Counted from the first letter of the stretch, positions 32,865-42,445 are shown. The stretch: 64,000 nucleotides of DNA from Clostridiales bacterium (GCA_004557655.1 SFGJ01000005.1:1-64000), one strand, 5' to 3'. Notes: a model not told the origin generated them from the letters alone. A program made the numbers and translations.

Positions 32865-35800
32865 ATGGATAAGATAGGATTTTTGGACTTTTTCGGCAGT
32901 TTTCTGCCGCCCCATAACCTGCTGCCTTTATTGGCTGACGCCAAAATCGTGGCCGGAGAACTGAATCGGGAGAGCCGCTCTCTGGAGGCGGAGGTGGAGT
33001 GCCGGGAGGAAGTATCGGACGCCGCGAAAACGGCGTTGGAACAGCTCCTGCAGGAGCATTACGGCTTTCGTCAGGTGCGTCTGCGGTTTGTTTCTGTCAC
33101 CAAGGGGAGAAGCGATGAGCAGATGCTGCTGGGCAAGCCCATCAAGGGTCGACCTATCTCCATGGAGGGGCTGAACCCTAAGATGGGCACCGTGGTGGTG
33201 GAGGGCAAGGTATTCTTCTTTGACTGCCACGAGACCCGGCGGCCCGGGGTGTGGGTCCTGACCTTTGACATAACGGATAACCAAAACTCCGTCACCGTCC
33301 GCAAATATATGCAGGCCAGGGAATTGGGCGCCTTGCAGAATGCCGTTGCGCCGGGTATGTGGCTGCGGGTGCAGGGCTTCATGGAACTGACCAGGGACGG
33401 CAAGGATATGCAGCTCAACCCCATAAACATCGTGAAGATCAGCCACGAACCCCGGAAGGATACCGCCCGGGAAAAACGGGTGGAGCTGCATCTGCACACC
33501 CGTATGTCCAATATGGACGCCCTCACGGACCCCACCGCTGTCATTCAGGAGGCCATTTCCTGGGGCCACCCGGCCATCGCCATCACCGACCACGGCGTGG
33601 TGCAGGCCTTCCCCGATGCGTGGCACACTGCCAAGGGGAAGATCAAGATCCTCTACGGCTTGGAGGGATATTATGTAAACAATCTGGATGACCGTGTGGC
33701 GGTCCACGGCCCTATGGATCAGGATTTTGACGATGAGATCGTCTGCTTTGACATTGAGACCACGGGACTGCAGGTGATGAAGGAGGCCATCACGGAGATC
33801 GGCGCCGTGGTGCTGAAAAACGGGGAAATCACGGACAGGTTCCAGACCTTTGTGAATCCAAACCGCCACCTGACCCCGGAGATTATTGGTCTCACGGGCA
33901 TCACCGATGCCATGCTGGCCGATGCACCCCCGCTGAAAGACGCACTGGAGGCGTTTTTGCGATTCGTGAATGGTCGCCCGTTGGCGGCTCACAATGCCGA
34001 GTTTGACATCAGCTTCATTCGGGAGGGCTGCCGGCAGACGGGACTTGCCTTTGACCCTACTTATGTGGACTCGCTTATCCTGGCGCAGAATTTGCTGCCG
34101 GAGTTGAGCAAATTCAAGTTGGATGTGGTGGCGGAGCATTTGGACCTGCCTGCCTTCAACCACCACCGGGCATCCGACGATGCGGCCATGGTGGGCTATA
34201 TGCTTATTCCATTTTTTGGGAAAATGCGCCGGGAGCTGGGAATCGGCCGCCTGCAGGAGATCAACGGGCAGATGCTGAAGCTGCGTCCTCTGGGCAACAA
34301 GAGCCACCGCCGTCCCAAGCACATCATCCTTCTGGCCAAGAACAAGCTGGGGCTCAAGCACCTGTATCAGCTGGTGTCCCTTTCCAACCTGCAGTATTTC
34401 CGCCGTTTCCCCATTATCCCCAAGACCGAGCTGGCGTCCCACCGGGAGGGCCTTATCATCGGCTCCGCCTGTGAGGCCGGAGAGCTGTTCCGGGCGGTGG
34501 TGGAGCACAAGGACTGGGAAGAGCTCAAGCGTATCGCCTCTTTCTACGACTATCTGGAGATCCAGCCGCTGTGCAACAACCTCTTCATGCTGCAAAACGG
34601 CGAGGCCCGTTCCGAGGAGGAGCTGCGGGACTTCAACCGTACCATCGTGAAGCTGGGCAGGGAGCTTCACAAGCCTGTCTGCGCCACCGGCGATGTGCAT
34701 TTCATGGAGCCGGAGGATGAGGTGTACCGCCATGTTCTGCTGGCCAGCAAGAAGTTCCCCGATGCGGACAGGAGCCTGCCCATCTATTTCAAAACCACCG
34801 ATGAGATGCTGGAGGAGTTCGCCTATCTGGGAGAGGAGACTGCCTATGAGGTTGTGGTGACCAATCCCCGTATGATCGCGGACATGGTGGAGGAGATTGA
34901 GCTTCTGCCCCCGGGACAGCTTTTTCCGCCCAGGCTGGAAAACTCCGAGCAGGAGCTGCACGACATGGTGTGGAACAAGTGTCATGAGCTGTACGGTGAG
35001 GATCCGCCCCTGCTTATCGTAGACCGGCTCCGTGTGGAGCTGGGCGGCATACTGGGCAAGTACGATGTGGTGTATATGTCTGCCCAGAAGCTGGTGCAGC
35101 GGAGTCTGGAAAACGGGTATCTGGTGGGATCCCGCGGCTCTGTTGGCTCGTCTTTGGTTGCCTATATGGCGGGCATCACAGAGGTGAACTCCCTGCCGCC
35201 CCACTATCGCTGCCCCAAATGCAAGTATACGGAATTTGTCACCGACGGCAGCTACGGCTGCGGGGCGGATATGCCGGATAAAATCTGCCCCAACTGCGGA
35301 GAAAAGCTGGTGAAGGACGGCTTTGACATCCCCTTTGAGACCTTTTTGGGCTACGGCGGCGGCAAGGTGCCGGATATCGACCTGAATTTCTCCGGAGAGT
35401 ATCAGGCCCGGGCCCACCGCCACGCCGTGGAGATGTTCGGCGAGAAACAGGTGTTCCGTGCCGGTACCATCGGTACTCTGGCGGAAAAAACCGCCTACGG
35501 CTTTGTGCGCAAGTATCTGGAGGAGCGGGACATCACAGCCTGCAGTGCGGAGATGAATCGCCTGACCTTAGGCTGCGTGGGTGTGCGCCGCACCACAGGC
35601 CAGCACCCCGGCGGCCTTGTGGTGGTACCGGACGACATGGATGTGGAGGATTTCACCGCTGTGCAGCACCCGGCGGACGCAGAGGATGCAGAGACCATCA
35701 CCACCCATTTTGAATATCACTGCATGGAGGACAACCTCCTGAAGCTGGATATGCTGGGACACGATGATCCCACCATGATCCGAATGCTGGAGGATCTCAC

Positions 35801-36803
35801 CGGGGTCAACGCCCGGGCTATTCCCCTGGACGACCCGGATACCATGAGTATTTTTACCTCCTCTAAGGTGCTGGGCTTTGAAAATGACGAGCTTCTGGGC
35901 CCCACCGGCGCCGTGGCCATCCCGGAGTTCAATACCCGTTTCACCCGGCAGATGCTCATAGATACCCAGCCCAAGGATTTTAACACTCTGGTGCGGCTTT
36001 CCGGCTTCTCCCACGGTACGGATGTGTGGCTGGGCAACGCCCGGGAGCTGATCGTCAGCGGTACGGCCACCGTTCTGCAGACCGTGGGCTGCCGCGATGA
36101 CATCATGCTCTATCTCATCTCCATGGGTCTGGACCCGAAAATGAGCTTCAAGATCATGGAGGCCGTGCGTAAGGGCAAGGTGAAAAAGGGCGGTTTCCAG
36201 GAGGGCTGGGTGGAGGCCATGCAGGAGCATGGTGTGCCTCAGTGGTATATTGATTCTCTGGCCAAGATCGGTTATCTCTTCCCCAAGGCCCACGCCGTGG
36301 CCTATGTGATGATGGCCTTCCGCATCGCCTGGTTCAAGGTGCATGAACCCTTAGCCTTCTATGCCACCTTTTTCTCCATCCGGGCCAAGGCCTTCGACGC
36401 GGAATTCTGCTGCGCCGGCAAGGAGGCCGTGGAGCGGAAGATCCACGAAATCGAGAACAACAAGGACGCCACCGCCGTGGAGCAGAACCTGCTGGTGACC
36501 CTGGAGGTGTGCTACGAGTTCTATCTCCGTGGCTTCCATTTTGACACCATTGACATCTATCGCTCCGATGCTTCCAAATTCCTCATTACGGAAAACGGCC
36601 TGCTGCCGCCGCTGATCTCCGTCCACGGGCTGGGGGAGGCGGCCGCCGTAGACACGGTGGAAAAGCGAAAGGGAAAGAAATTCATCTCCGTGGAGGAGTT
36701 TTCCGCCTGCTGCAACAAACTGTCCAAAACCCATATCGAGCAACTCAAGGCGCTGGGCGCCTTCGCCGGCATGGCGGACACCAGTCAGGTGAGCCTGTTT
36801 TAA
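32865..36803 (+). CDS. polC: DNA polymerase III alpha subunit, PolC type
   Basis: Replicative polymerase of Firmicutes. The protein has about 1312 residues, shorter than Bacillus PolC (about 1437) mainly at the N-terminus. Order: N-terminal domain, OB fold, PHP part 1 (VELHLHTRMSNMDAL near 205), inserted 3'-5' exonuclease (DIETTGL near 296, HNAEFDISFI), PHP part 2, a four-Cys zinc motif from about residue 783 (CPKCKY, CGAD, CPNCGEKL), then the palm with PDIDLNFSGEYQ near 836. ATG 32865 or TTG 32859 could be the start; the ribosome site is weak and the gene follows ispG directly. Confidence 0.97.
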   Translation: MDKIGFLDFFGSFLPPHNLLPLLADAKIVAGELNRESRSLEAEVECREEVSDAAKTALEQLLQEHYGFRQVRLRFVSVTKGRSDEQMLLGKPIKGRPISMEGLNPKMGTVVVEGKVFFFDCHETRRPGVWVLTFDITDNQNSVTVRKYMQARELGALQNAVAPGMWLRVQGFMELTRDGKDMQLNPINIVKISHEPRKDTAREKRVELHLHTRMSNMDALTDPTAVIQEAISWGHPAIAITDHGVVQAFPDAWHTAKGKIKILYGLEGYYVNNLDDRVAVHGPMDQDFDDEIVCFDIETTGLQVMKEAITEIGAVVLKNGEITDRFQTFVNPNRHLTPEIIGLTGITDAMLADAPPLKDALEAFLRFVNGRPLAAHNAEFDISFIREGCRQTGLAFDPTYVDSLILAQNLLPELSKFKLDVVAEHLDLPAFNHHRASDDAAMVGYMLIPFFGKMRRELGIGRLQEINGQMLKLRPLGNKSHRRPKHIILLAKNKLGLKHLYQLVSLSNLQYFRRFPIIPKTELASHREGLIIGSACEAGELFRAVVEHKDWEELKRIASFYDYLEIQPLCNNLFMLQNGEARSEEELRDFNRTIVKLGRELHKPVCATGDVHFMEPEDEVYRHVLLASKKFPDADRSLPIYFKTTDEMLEEFAYLGEETAYEVVVTNPRMIADMVEEIELLPPGQLFPPRLENSEQELHDMVWNKCHELYGEDPPLLIVDRLRVELGGILGKYDVVYMSAQKLVQRSLENGYLVGSRGSVGSSLVAYMAGITEVNSLPPHYRCPKCKYTEFVTDGSYGCGADMPDKICPNCGEKLVKDGFDIPFETFLGYGGGKVPDIDLNFSGEYQARAHRHAVEMFGEKQVFRAGTIGTLAEKTAYGFVRKYLEERDITACSAEMNRLTLGCVGVRRTTGQHPGGLVVVPDDMDVEDFTAVQHPADAEDAETITTHFEYHCMEDNLLKLDMLGHDDPTMIRMLEDLTGVNARAIPLDDPDTMSIFTSSKVLGFENDELLGPTGAVAIPEFNTRFTRQMLIDTQPKDFNTLVRLSGFSHGTDVWLGNARELIVSGTATVLQTVGCRDDIMLYLISMGLDPKMSFKIMEAVRKGKVKKGGFQEGWVEAMQEHGVPQWYIDSLAKIGYLFPKAHAVAYVMMAFRIAWFKVHEPLAFYATFFSIRAKAFDAEFCCAGKEAVERKIHEIENNKDATAVEQNLLVTLEVCYEFYLRGFHFDTIDIYRSDASKFLITENGLLPPLISVHGLGEAAAVDTVEKRKGKKFISVEEFSACCNKLSKTHIEQLKALGAFAGMADTSQVSLF

Positions 36804-36855
36804 ACGAATCATTTCCATTTTTCTCATCTGTGGATGCGAACGCTGCGAAATGAAT

Positions 36856-36896
36856 AAACCAAGGAGCAGTCCTGCGGGACTGCTCCTTGGTTTTTA
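36856..36896. terminator. Bidirectional terminator after polC
   Basis: AAACCAAGGAGCAGTCC and GGACTGCTCCTTGGTTT form a 17-bp perfect stem around TGCG, with As and Ts on both sides. Confidence 0.92.
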
Positions 36897-36903
36897 TATG
36901 CCG

Positions 36904-37809
36904 TTATTCGTCGTACATACCCAGGATCACGATACCTGCCACCACCAGGGCGATCATCAGGTAGTGCTTCCAGGACAGCTTTTCCTTCAGGAAAATGCGG
37001 CTCCACACCACGGACAACACGCAGTAGGCGGAAATGATCGGTGCGGCCAGAGCTACATGGTCGCTGTCGGACAGGGCGTAGATATAGGCGAACTGTCCGG
37101 CAGTCTCGCACACGGCGCCCAGATACTTGGGCCCCTCCCGCTTGGGGAGCAGCTTCTGCTTGCGGATGACCACCACATAGATAAAGCACGCGATGCCCGC
37201 CAGCAGGAAAGTCAGCTCATAGGCGCAGTTGGCGCTGTCCTCGTTGAGGGTTTCCAGCACCTTTGAGTCGGCGAAGGTGCCCAGAGCATCCAGCACGCAG
37301 TAGAGAATGGGCAAAATCAGGGCCAGGGCGGACTTGGAGTAGCGGTAGTTGCCCGCTTCCTGCCGTTTAAGACGCAGATCATCATCCTCCCGGGCTTCTA
37401 CGACGCCCAGACCGATGACGCCCACGCATACCAGAGCCATGGCGGCATACTGGGCCGGAGCCAGCAGGGCGGCGCCGGTGATAATGCTCAAAACTGCCAC
37501 CAGCGCACCGGAGGAATTGCAGATGGGAGAGGAGATGGACAGTTCGATGTACCGCAGACCCACATAGCCCAGGGTCATGGAGCCGATATACAGCAGGGAG
37601 ACAGGCAGGTAGGTGAGGATAATAGAGAAATTGATCTCCGTGCCGCCGATAAAAATGCTGTAAGCTGCGTGCAGACCCATGACCACGCCCACGGCCATGA
37701 CCATTTTCAGGTGGGCGTACTTGTCGTCGGCGTCCCGGCAGCCGATTTTAGAGAACAGGTCGGAGCCGCTCCAGAACAGGAGGGCAATGACAGAAAACCA
37801 GAACCACAT
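36904..37809 (-). CDS. EamA/DMT-type membrane transporter
   Basis: A 301-residue inner-membrane protein with about ten hydrophobic helices in two similar halves, the drug/metabolite transporter fold. The C-terminal half (VALAAPIISAYCVLSVVWSR, IFLKEKLSWKHYLMIALVV) is a classic EamA repeat with the conserved KEKLS turn. The substrate cannot be read from sequence. It is last in an operon with ynbB and abrB, 14 bp after ynbB. Confidence 0.85.
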   Translation of the reverse strand: MWFWFSVIALLFWSGSDLFSKIGCRDADDKYAHLKMVMAVGVVMGLHAAYSIFIGGTEINFSIILTYLPVSLLYIGSMTLGYVGLRYIELSISSPICNSSGALVAVLSIITGAALLAPAQYAAMALVCVGVIGLGVVEAREDDDLRLKRQEAGNYRYSKSALALILPILYCVLDALGTFADSKVLETLNEDSANCAYELTFLLAGIACFIYVVVIRKQKLLPKREGPKYLGAVCETAGQFAYIYALSDSDHVALAAPIISAYCVLSVVWSRIFLKEKLSWKHYLMIALVVAGIVILGMYDE

Positions 37810-37823
37810 AGATAGAATACTCC

Positions 37824-39101
37824 TTATATCTTTATAATGCCTGCGTCCAGCAGCTTCTGCATACTCAGCAGGATACCCAGCTTGCCGTGATACCAGGTGA
37901 GGCCGCCCTGGAAATAGACGGCGTAGGGGGGACGGATAGGTCCGTCTGCGGAGAGCTCAATGGAACTGCCCTGTACAAAGGCGCCGGCTGCCATGATGAC
38001 CTCGCTTTCATAGCCGGGCATGGCCCACGGCTCGGGGGTCACATAGCTGTCCACAGCGGCTGCGGACTGGATGCCTTTGCAGAAGGCCACCATGGCCTCC
38101 TTGCTGCCCAGCTCCACCGCCTGAATAATGTCGTGGCGGCTCTCAGAGGAGGTGGGAACCACATGAAAGCCCAGCTTCTCATAGCAGGCAGCGGCAAATA
38201 CGGCGCTCTTTATCGCCGAGGCAACCACCGTGGGGGAGAGGAACAGACCCTGATACAGGGCGGGCATCAGGCCCAGATTTGCCCCGACTTCCTGCCCCAG
38301 ACCCGGGGCACTGAGCCGGAAGGCGCACCGGCTGACGCACTCCCTGGTGCCGCAGATGTAGCCGCCGATAGGGGCAAGACCTCCACCGGGATTCTTGATG
38401 AGACTGCCCACGATCATGTCGGCTCCCAGATCCGACGGCTCCCGCATCTCCACAAACTCGCCGTAGCAGTTGTCCACCATGCACAGAACATCGCTCTTGC
38501 ATTCCTTGCAGAAGGCAATGAGCTGTCCGATCTGCTCCACGGAGAAAGTGGGGCGAGTGGCGTAGCCCTTGGAGCGCTGGATGGTGATGAGCCGGGTCTT
38601 TTCGCCAATGGCCCTGCGGATGCCGTCGTAGTCAAAGCTGCCGTCGGGCAGGAGTGCCACCTCATTGTAGCTGACACCGTACTCCGCCAGAGAGCAGGGG
38701 GAGGGGCGGATGCCGATGACCTCCTCCAGTGTATCGTAGGGGCGGCCCACGGGACTGAGCAGCTCATCGCCGGGCCGCAGGTTGGCGCTCAGCGCCACCG
38801 CCAAGGCATGAGTGCCACAGGTGATCTGGGGCCGCACCAGAGCCGCCTCCGTGTGGAAACAGTCGGCGTACACCCGCTCTAAATTATCCCGGCCCTCGTC
38901 ATCATAGCCATAGCCGGTGGTGGCGGCAAAGTGGGTGGCATTCACCCGGTTTTTCTGCATGGCGGCGAGCACCTTGCACTGGTTATACTCCGCCACGGCG
39001 TCTATTTCGGCAAATCGGCCCAGCAGGCCGTTTAAAACCTGTTCGCCAAATTCGTACACGGCCAGGCCCACGCCCAACTGCCGATACATCTCGTTCATCA
39101 T
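37824..39101 (-). CDS. ynbB: YnbB family PLP-dependent lyase-like protein
   Basis: A 425-residue fold-type I PLP protein once called aluminium resistance protein and also annotated as methionine gamma-lyase-like. The PLP Lys lies in VGSLIKNPGGGLAPIGGYI; CMVDNCYGEFVE supplies the cofactor Asp, and RPQITCGTHALAVAL the phosphate-binding region. In Bacillus subtilis YnbB is among the proteins reported as needed for 5-aminopentanol modification of EF-P. Its start overlaps the abrB stop; GGAGG lies ten bases upstream. Confidence 0.88.
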   Translation of the reverse strand: MMNEMYRQLGVGLAVYEFGEQVLNGLLGRFAEIDAVAEYNQCKVLAAMQKNRVNATHFAATTGYGYDDEGRDNLERVYADCFHTEAALVRPQITCGTHALAVALSANLRPGDELLSPVGRPYDTLEEVIGIRPSPCSLAEYGVSYNEVALLPDGSFDYDGIRRAIGEKTRLITIQRSKGYATRPTFSVEQIGQLIAFCKECKSDVLCMVDNCYGEFVEMREPSDLGADMIVGSLIKNPGGGLAPIGGYICGTRECVSRCAFRLSAPGLGQEVGANLGLMPALYQGLFLSPTVVASAIKSAVFAAACYEKLGFHVVPTSSESRHDIIQAVELGSKEAMVAFCKGIQSAAAVDSYVTPEPWAMPGYESEVIMAAGAFVQGSSIELSADGPIRPPYAVYFQGGLTWYHGKLGILLSMQKLLDAGIIKI

Positions 39102-39340
39102 TGCTCTTTTTCCTCCGTACTTTGCAGAATCTCCTGTGCTACCCGGTCCAGCACCTCCGGGCGGGAGACCACCAAGCCTTGGCGCTCACTGCCTAAGATC
39201 AGCAGGGTGTCGCCGGGGTGGATATTAAAAAACTCACGGGCCTCCTTCGGGATCACGATCTGACCCCGGTCGCCTACCTTGGCGGTACCGAACACCCGGC
39301 GGGTAGGGGGACGACCCAAAATGTGCTTGCCGTGGGGCAT
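39098..39340 (-). CDS. AbrB/MazE/SpoVT-type DNA-binding protein
   Basis: An 80-residue transcription factor with one swapped-hairpin AbrB domain: RRVFGTAKVGDRGQIVIPKE then AREFFNIHPGDTLLILG. It overlaps ynbB by four bases, so the two are coupled. The extra 10-residue N-terminal arm (GKHILGRPPTRR) and the C-terminal helix are typical of Clostridial members. It may control its own operon. It is not a MazE antitoxin here, because no toxin follows. Confidence 0.85.
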   Translation of the reverse strand: MPHGKHILGRPPTRRVFGTAKVGDRGQIVIPKEAREFFNIHPGDTLLILGSERQGLVVSRPEVLDRVAQEILQSTEEKEQ

Positions 39341-39389
39341 GGGCTCACCTCTCTATAATCATCTTTTTCATATTTGTATGACAGATGGC

Positions 39390-39417
39390 AGTATAGCACA
39401 ATCTGAAAAAAATGCAA
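39390..39417 (-). promoter_or_regulatory. Promoter of the abrB-ynbB-DMT operon
   Basis: Minus strand TTGCAT (39417-39412), 16 bp, TATACT (39395-39390). Confidence 0.65.
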
Positions 39418-39550
39418 GGCATTATTGCATAAAGCAGCCTTTGTTTTTTTGGAAAACCTGCAGAGGAAAAGAAAAAATGTACAAATCGCATAAAAAATGT
39501 GAAGTATATTATGCGAAATATAAAATATTAGTTTAATTTAGAAAAAAATG

Positions 39551-39579
39551 GTGACATTTCCAATATAGTGTGATATAAT
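39551..39579 (+). promoter_or_regulatory. Promoter of the beta-helix surface protein
   Basis: GTGACA (39551-39556), 17 bp, TATAAT (39574-39579), leaving a leader of about 95 nt. Confidence 0.65.
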
Positions 39580-39640
39580 GCACGATACACAAGAAACTGG
39601 AAAGAAAATTATTTTGAAAAGTGCGTTTTTCCCAAATGAA

Positions 39641-39670
39641 TTGTAAGAAGTTGTAAGAAATTGTAAGAAA
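39641..39670 (+). repeat. Three tandem 10-bp repeats before a surface-protein gene
   Basis: TTGTAAGAAG, TTGTAAGAAA and TTGTAAGAAA follow one another directly, ending at the ribosome site (AAGGATG) of the gene at 39680. Confidence 0.85.
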
Positions 39671-39679
39671 GGATGAAAA

Positions 39680-41512
39680 ATGATGAAAAAAATCACAGGC
39701 ATTTTCTCAGCGCTGGTTCTGGCGCTGGCTCTGCTGCCCACCACCGTTTGGGCCGGGGGCGATGTGGCCATGATCGGTGACAACGGGTATGGGACGCTGA
39801 AGGCGGCGTTTGATGCTGCGGAGAATGGAGACACCATCCGGCTGCTGGATAATACCAGCGGCGACGGCATCGTTGTAAAATCCGGCAGCAATCTTACCGT
39901 GGATTTCGGCGGCTTTACCTACACGGTGGACGGCGATCTGGTTGGCTCCGCGGGCACCGAGACCAATGCCTTCCAGCTGCTGAAGGATTCCACCATCACC
40001 TTCAAAAACGGCAAGATCACCAGCTCCAAGGCCAAGATTTTGATCCAGAACTACAGCAATCTGACGCTGGACGGCATTGAGCTGGACGGCACCAATCTGC
40101 CGGGTTCAATGCCCTACACCATGTCCAACAACTGCGGCAATGTTACCATTAAGGATACTATCATCACTGCTGCGGATAATGGCGTTGCCTTTGACGTGTA
40201 CGGCGGCTTTGGCAGCTATGGTGATGTTACCGTCACCGTTACCGGAAATTCTGTTGTGAACGGTACTGTTGAGGTGGATCGCGGCACGGGCACGCAGAAC
40301 GTGAATACCCTGAAGGTCGAAAACGGCACCATCAACGGCGAGCTGAAGGTCGACAAGAATGATAAGACCACGGTCTCCGTCATTGCGGGCACCTTCGCAA
40401 GCGATGTTTCCGACTATGTGGATACCTCTGCCAGCAGCCTTGAGCAGGTGAACGGCCAGTGGGTCGTGAAGAAGAATCCCGGCGCCGCCAAGATCGGCGA
40501 CACGGAGTATGAGACTCTGGCTGAGGCCATTGCCGCGGCCAAGGCCGGCGACACCGTCGTTCTGCAGAAGGACGTCACCATCGACGCTTATCAGGAGATC
40601 CATACGGCTATCACCGTGGATCTGGGCGGCAACAAGCTCACCTCCACCGGCGGCGGCTTTGACGTCTACGCAGACCTCACCGTGAAAAACGGCAGCATGG
40701 AGACCGTGAAGTGGGCTGCCTGGGTGCAGAACGGCGCAAAGCTGGTCATTGAAAAGGACGTTACCATCAAGACCACCAGCACCGAAGGCAACAAGGGCGG
40801 CATCACCGTGCAGGGCAATGGTTCCTCCGTTACCGTGTTCGGTAAGATCGAGGCGGCCGGCGGCGCTGCGGTTTCCGGCATCGGCAATAAGGATGACGGC
40901 GGTGTTATCATTAATATTGAGGAAGGCGCTGTTCTGAAGTGCGACAACGGCATCGGTATCTATTATCCCAACACCGCTGAGCTGAACATCAAGGGCGGCA
41001 CCATCACCGGTCTTACCGGCGTGTATGTGAAGTCCGGCAAGACCACCGTTACCGGTGGCACTATCATCGGCACCGGCGCGAAGGCGGATTATGAATATTA
41101 CGGAAACGGCTGCAATCCCACAGGTGACGCTTTCGTAGTGGATAAGTGCAACTATCCCGGCGGTGACCCCGTTGTGGAGATCAAGGGCGGAACCTTCAAG
41201 AGCGAGAAGGCAAATGCTTTGGCCAGCTACACCGGCAACGGGGCTGCCAACGCGCTGACCGGCTTCGTCACCGGCGGTTTCTTCAGCAACGATCCTTCCG
41301 CTTTTGTGTCCGAAGGTTACACGGCTACCAAGGATGCAGAGGGCAACTACACCGTCGCTAAGCCTACTCCGGGGAAGCCCGATGCACCTATGACCTATGA
41401 TGCCGGCATCGCCATCTATGGCATGAGTGCTGTGCTGTCCATCTCCGGCATGGCTTGGCTCGGCCTGAAGAAAAAAGGCACTGACTATGTCGGCAAGCGC
41501 ATGGAAAAGTAA
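39680..41512 (+). CDS. Secreted beta-helix surface protein with C-terminal anchor
   Basis: A 610-residue exported protein. A signal peptide (KKITGIFSALVLALALLPTT, cut after WAG) opens it. Two related modules follow, each beginning with a segment such as IGDNGYGTLKAAFDAAENGD or IGDTEYETLAEAIAAAKAGD, then rungs with regular Gly-Gly-Thr-hydrophobic spacing typical of a right-handed parallel beta-helix. The C-terminus has PGKPDAPMTYDAGIAIYGMS, a hydrophobic helix, and LKKKG. This resembles a sorting signal, but the LPxTG core is not evident; it may be membrane-held. Probably an adhesin or glycan-binding protein. Confidence 0.8.
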   Translation: MMKKITGIFSALVLALALLPTTVWAGGDVAMIGDNGYGTLKAAFDAAENGDTIRLLDNTSGDGIVVKSGSNLTVDFGGFTYTVDGDLVGSAGTETNAFQLLKDSTITFKNGKITSSKAKILIQNYSNLTLDGIELDGTNLPGSMPYTMSNNCGNVTIKDTIITAADNGVAFDVYGGFGSYGDVTVTVTGNSVVNGTVEVDRGTGTQNVNTLKVENGTINGELKVDKNDKTTVSVIAGTFASDVSDYVDTSASSLEQVNGQWVVKKNPGAAKIGDTEYETLAEAIAAAKAGDTVVLQKDVTIDAYQEIHTAITVDLGGNKLTSTGGGFDVYADLTVKNGSMETVKWAAWVQNGAKLVIEKDVTIKTTSTEGNKGGITVQGNGSSVTVFGKIEAAGGAAVSGIGNKDDGGVIINIEEGAVLKCDNGIGIYYPNTAELNIKGGTITGLTGVYVKSGKTTVTGGTIIGTGAKADYEYYGNGCNPTGDAFVVDKCNYPGGDPVVEIKGGTFKSEKANALASYTGNGAANALTGFVTGGFFSNDPSAFVSEGYTATKDAEGNYTVAKPTPGKPDAPMTYDAGIAIYGMSAVLSISGMAWLGLKKKGTDYVGKRMEK

Positions 41513-41571
41513 GCAAATCGAATCAAAAAAGAGAACGCCTGCGGGCGTTCTCTTTTTTGATTCGATTTGCT
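41512..41571. terminator. Bidirectional terminator with 28-bp perfect arms
   Basis: The segment 41512-41539 is repeated as its exact complement at 41544-41571 around TGCG. A GC core with T6/A6 tracts serves both convergent genes; the outer 13 bp extend beyond what termination needs. Confidence 0.9.
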
Positions 41572-41575
41572 GCAA

Positions 41576-42343
41576 TCAACGAAGTGTTTCCGGAAATTCC
41601 ACTCCGTTGAGCCGCAGAATGGTGCGCAGAGGATAGTCCCGGTCCAGATAGTTTTCACAGTACCACTGGAAGGTGGCGTCTGGCAGATGCATCAACTCCG
41701 GAGCCTCGCAGCGGAACAGCTCGAAGGTGTTCTGATCTCCGGAGAGCAATGCCGCCAGCACATCCAGCCGCTTTTCCTCCGCCAGACGCAGACAGCACGC
41801 ATCCATCACGGCAGCGCAGACCTGCTCTGCTTCGGGGGCGTACTGCTCCTTGTTCCCCAGCCAATAGAGAAATTCGTTGGGATCCAGATCCAGCTTGGTG
41901 GTGATCCGGCTCAGCTTGTAAAACTCCTGCCAATCCTTCTTTTTCAGCACCTCGATGAGGTACTGCACCAGCCCGTCGTCCAGAGCGATGCAGTCCAGAA
42001 ACACCTCAAAGGCGTGCTTGCCTGCATCGGGGTCCGGGGCCTTTTCCTCCGGTTTTTCCTCTGTGGCGGCGTTTTCCTGCTGGGCCTGATTTGCCAGCGC
42101 ATGCGCGGCGGAGAGCATATCCTCCATGGAGAAAGTGTCGTAGGCCTCCTGGGGGATCTCGTCCCCGGCAGCAGCGGCGCAGGCTTTCACAAAGGCAGGG
42201 ATGCCCATGGCGGAGATCTGCTGCTGCAGCTCCATGGCCCGGCGCATTTCGCCGGTCTCGGTGAGAGCGATCCCGGCAGGGGTGGGCAATGCGCCTTCAC
42301 AGACCCGGGTCATATAGTCGATGTAATATTCAAACAGTGTCAT
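41576..42343 (-). CDS. Uncharacterised helical protein
   Basis: A 255-residue protein, mostly alpha-helical and acidic, without signal peptide, membrane segment or cysteine cluster. The middle region (about 85-110) is low-complexity Glu/Pro/Ala and probably disordered, linking two helical halves. The C-terminal half has LDLDPNEFLYWLGNKEQYAP and ATFQWYCENYLDRDYPL. I do not recognise the family. It is convergent with the surface gene and divergent from dus. Confidence 0.6.
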   Translation of the reverse strand: MTLFEYYIDYMTRVCEGALPTPAGIALTETGEMRRAMELQQQISAMGIPAFVKACAAAAGDEIPQEAYDTFSMEDMLSAAHALANQAQQENAATEEKPEEKAPDPDAGKHAFEVFLDCIALDDGLVQYLIEVLKKKDWQEFYKLSRITTKLDLDPNEFLYWLGNKEQYAPEAEQVCAAVMDACCLRLAEEKRLDVLAALLSGDQNTFELFRCEAPELMHLPDATFQWYCENYLDRDYPLRTILRLNGVEFPETLR

Positions 42344-42390
42344 AACAGAGCCTCGCTTTCCTCTCAGACTCTACCACAGGAAAAGCGGAA

Positions 42391-42419
42391 TTGCAAGCGG
42401 CTCTTGTTTGTGATAGGAT
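42391..42419 (+). promoter_or_regulatory. Promoter of the dus gene
   Basis: TTGCAA (42391-42396), 17 bp, TAGGAT (42414-42419). Confidence 0.6.
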
Positions 42420-42445
42420 ATAAAAAATGGGAGGAGGGACGGAAT

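Noticed and set aside
32928..35423. An 831-codon open frame antisense to polC
   Set aside because: Same reason: the composition is His/Leu/Gln-rich low-information sequence and polC is certain on the other strand.
39098..39340. MazE-type antitoxin
   Set aside because: The AbrB fold fits, but the coupled downstream gene is a PLP enzyme, not a toxin.
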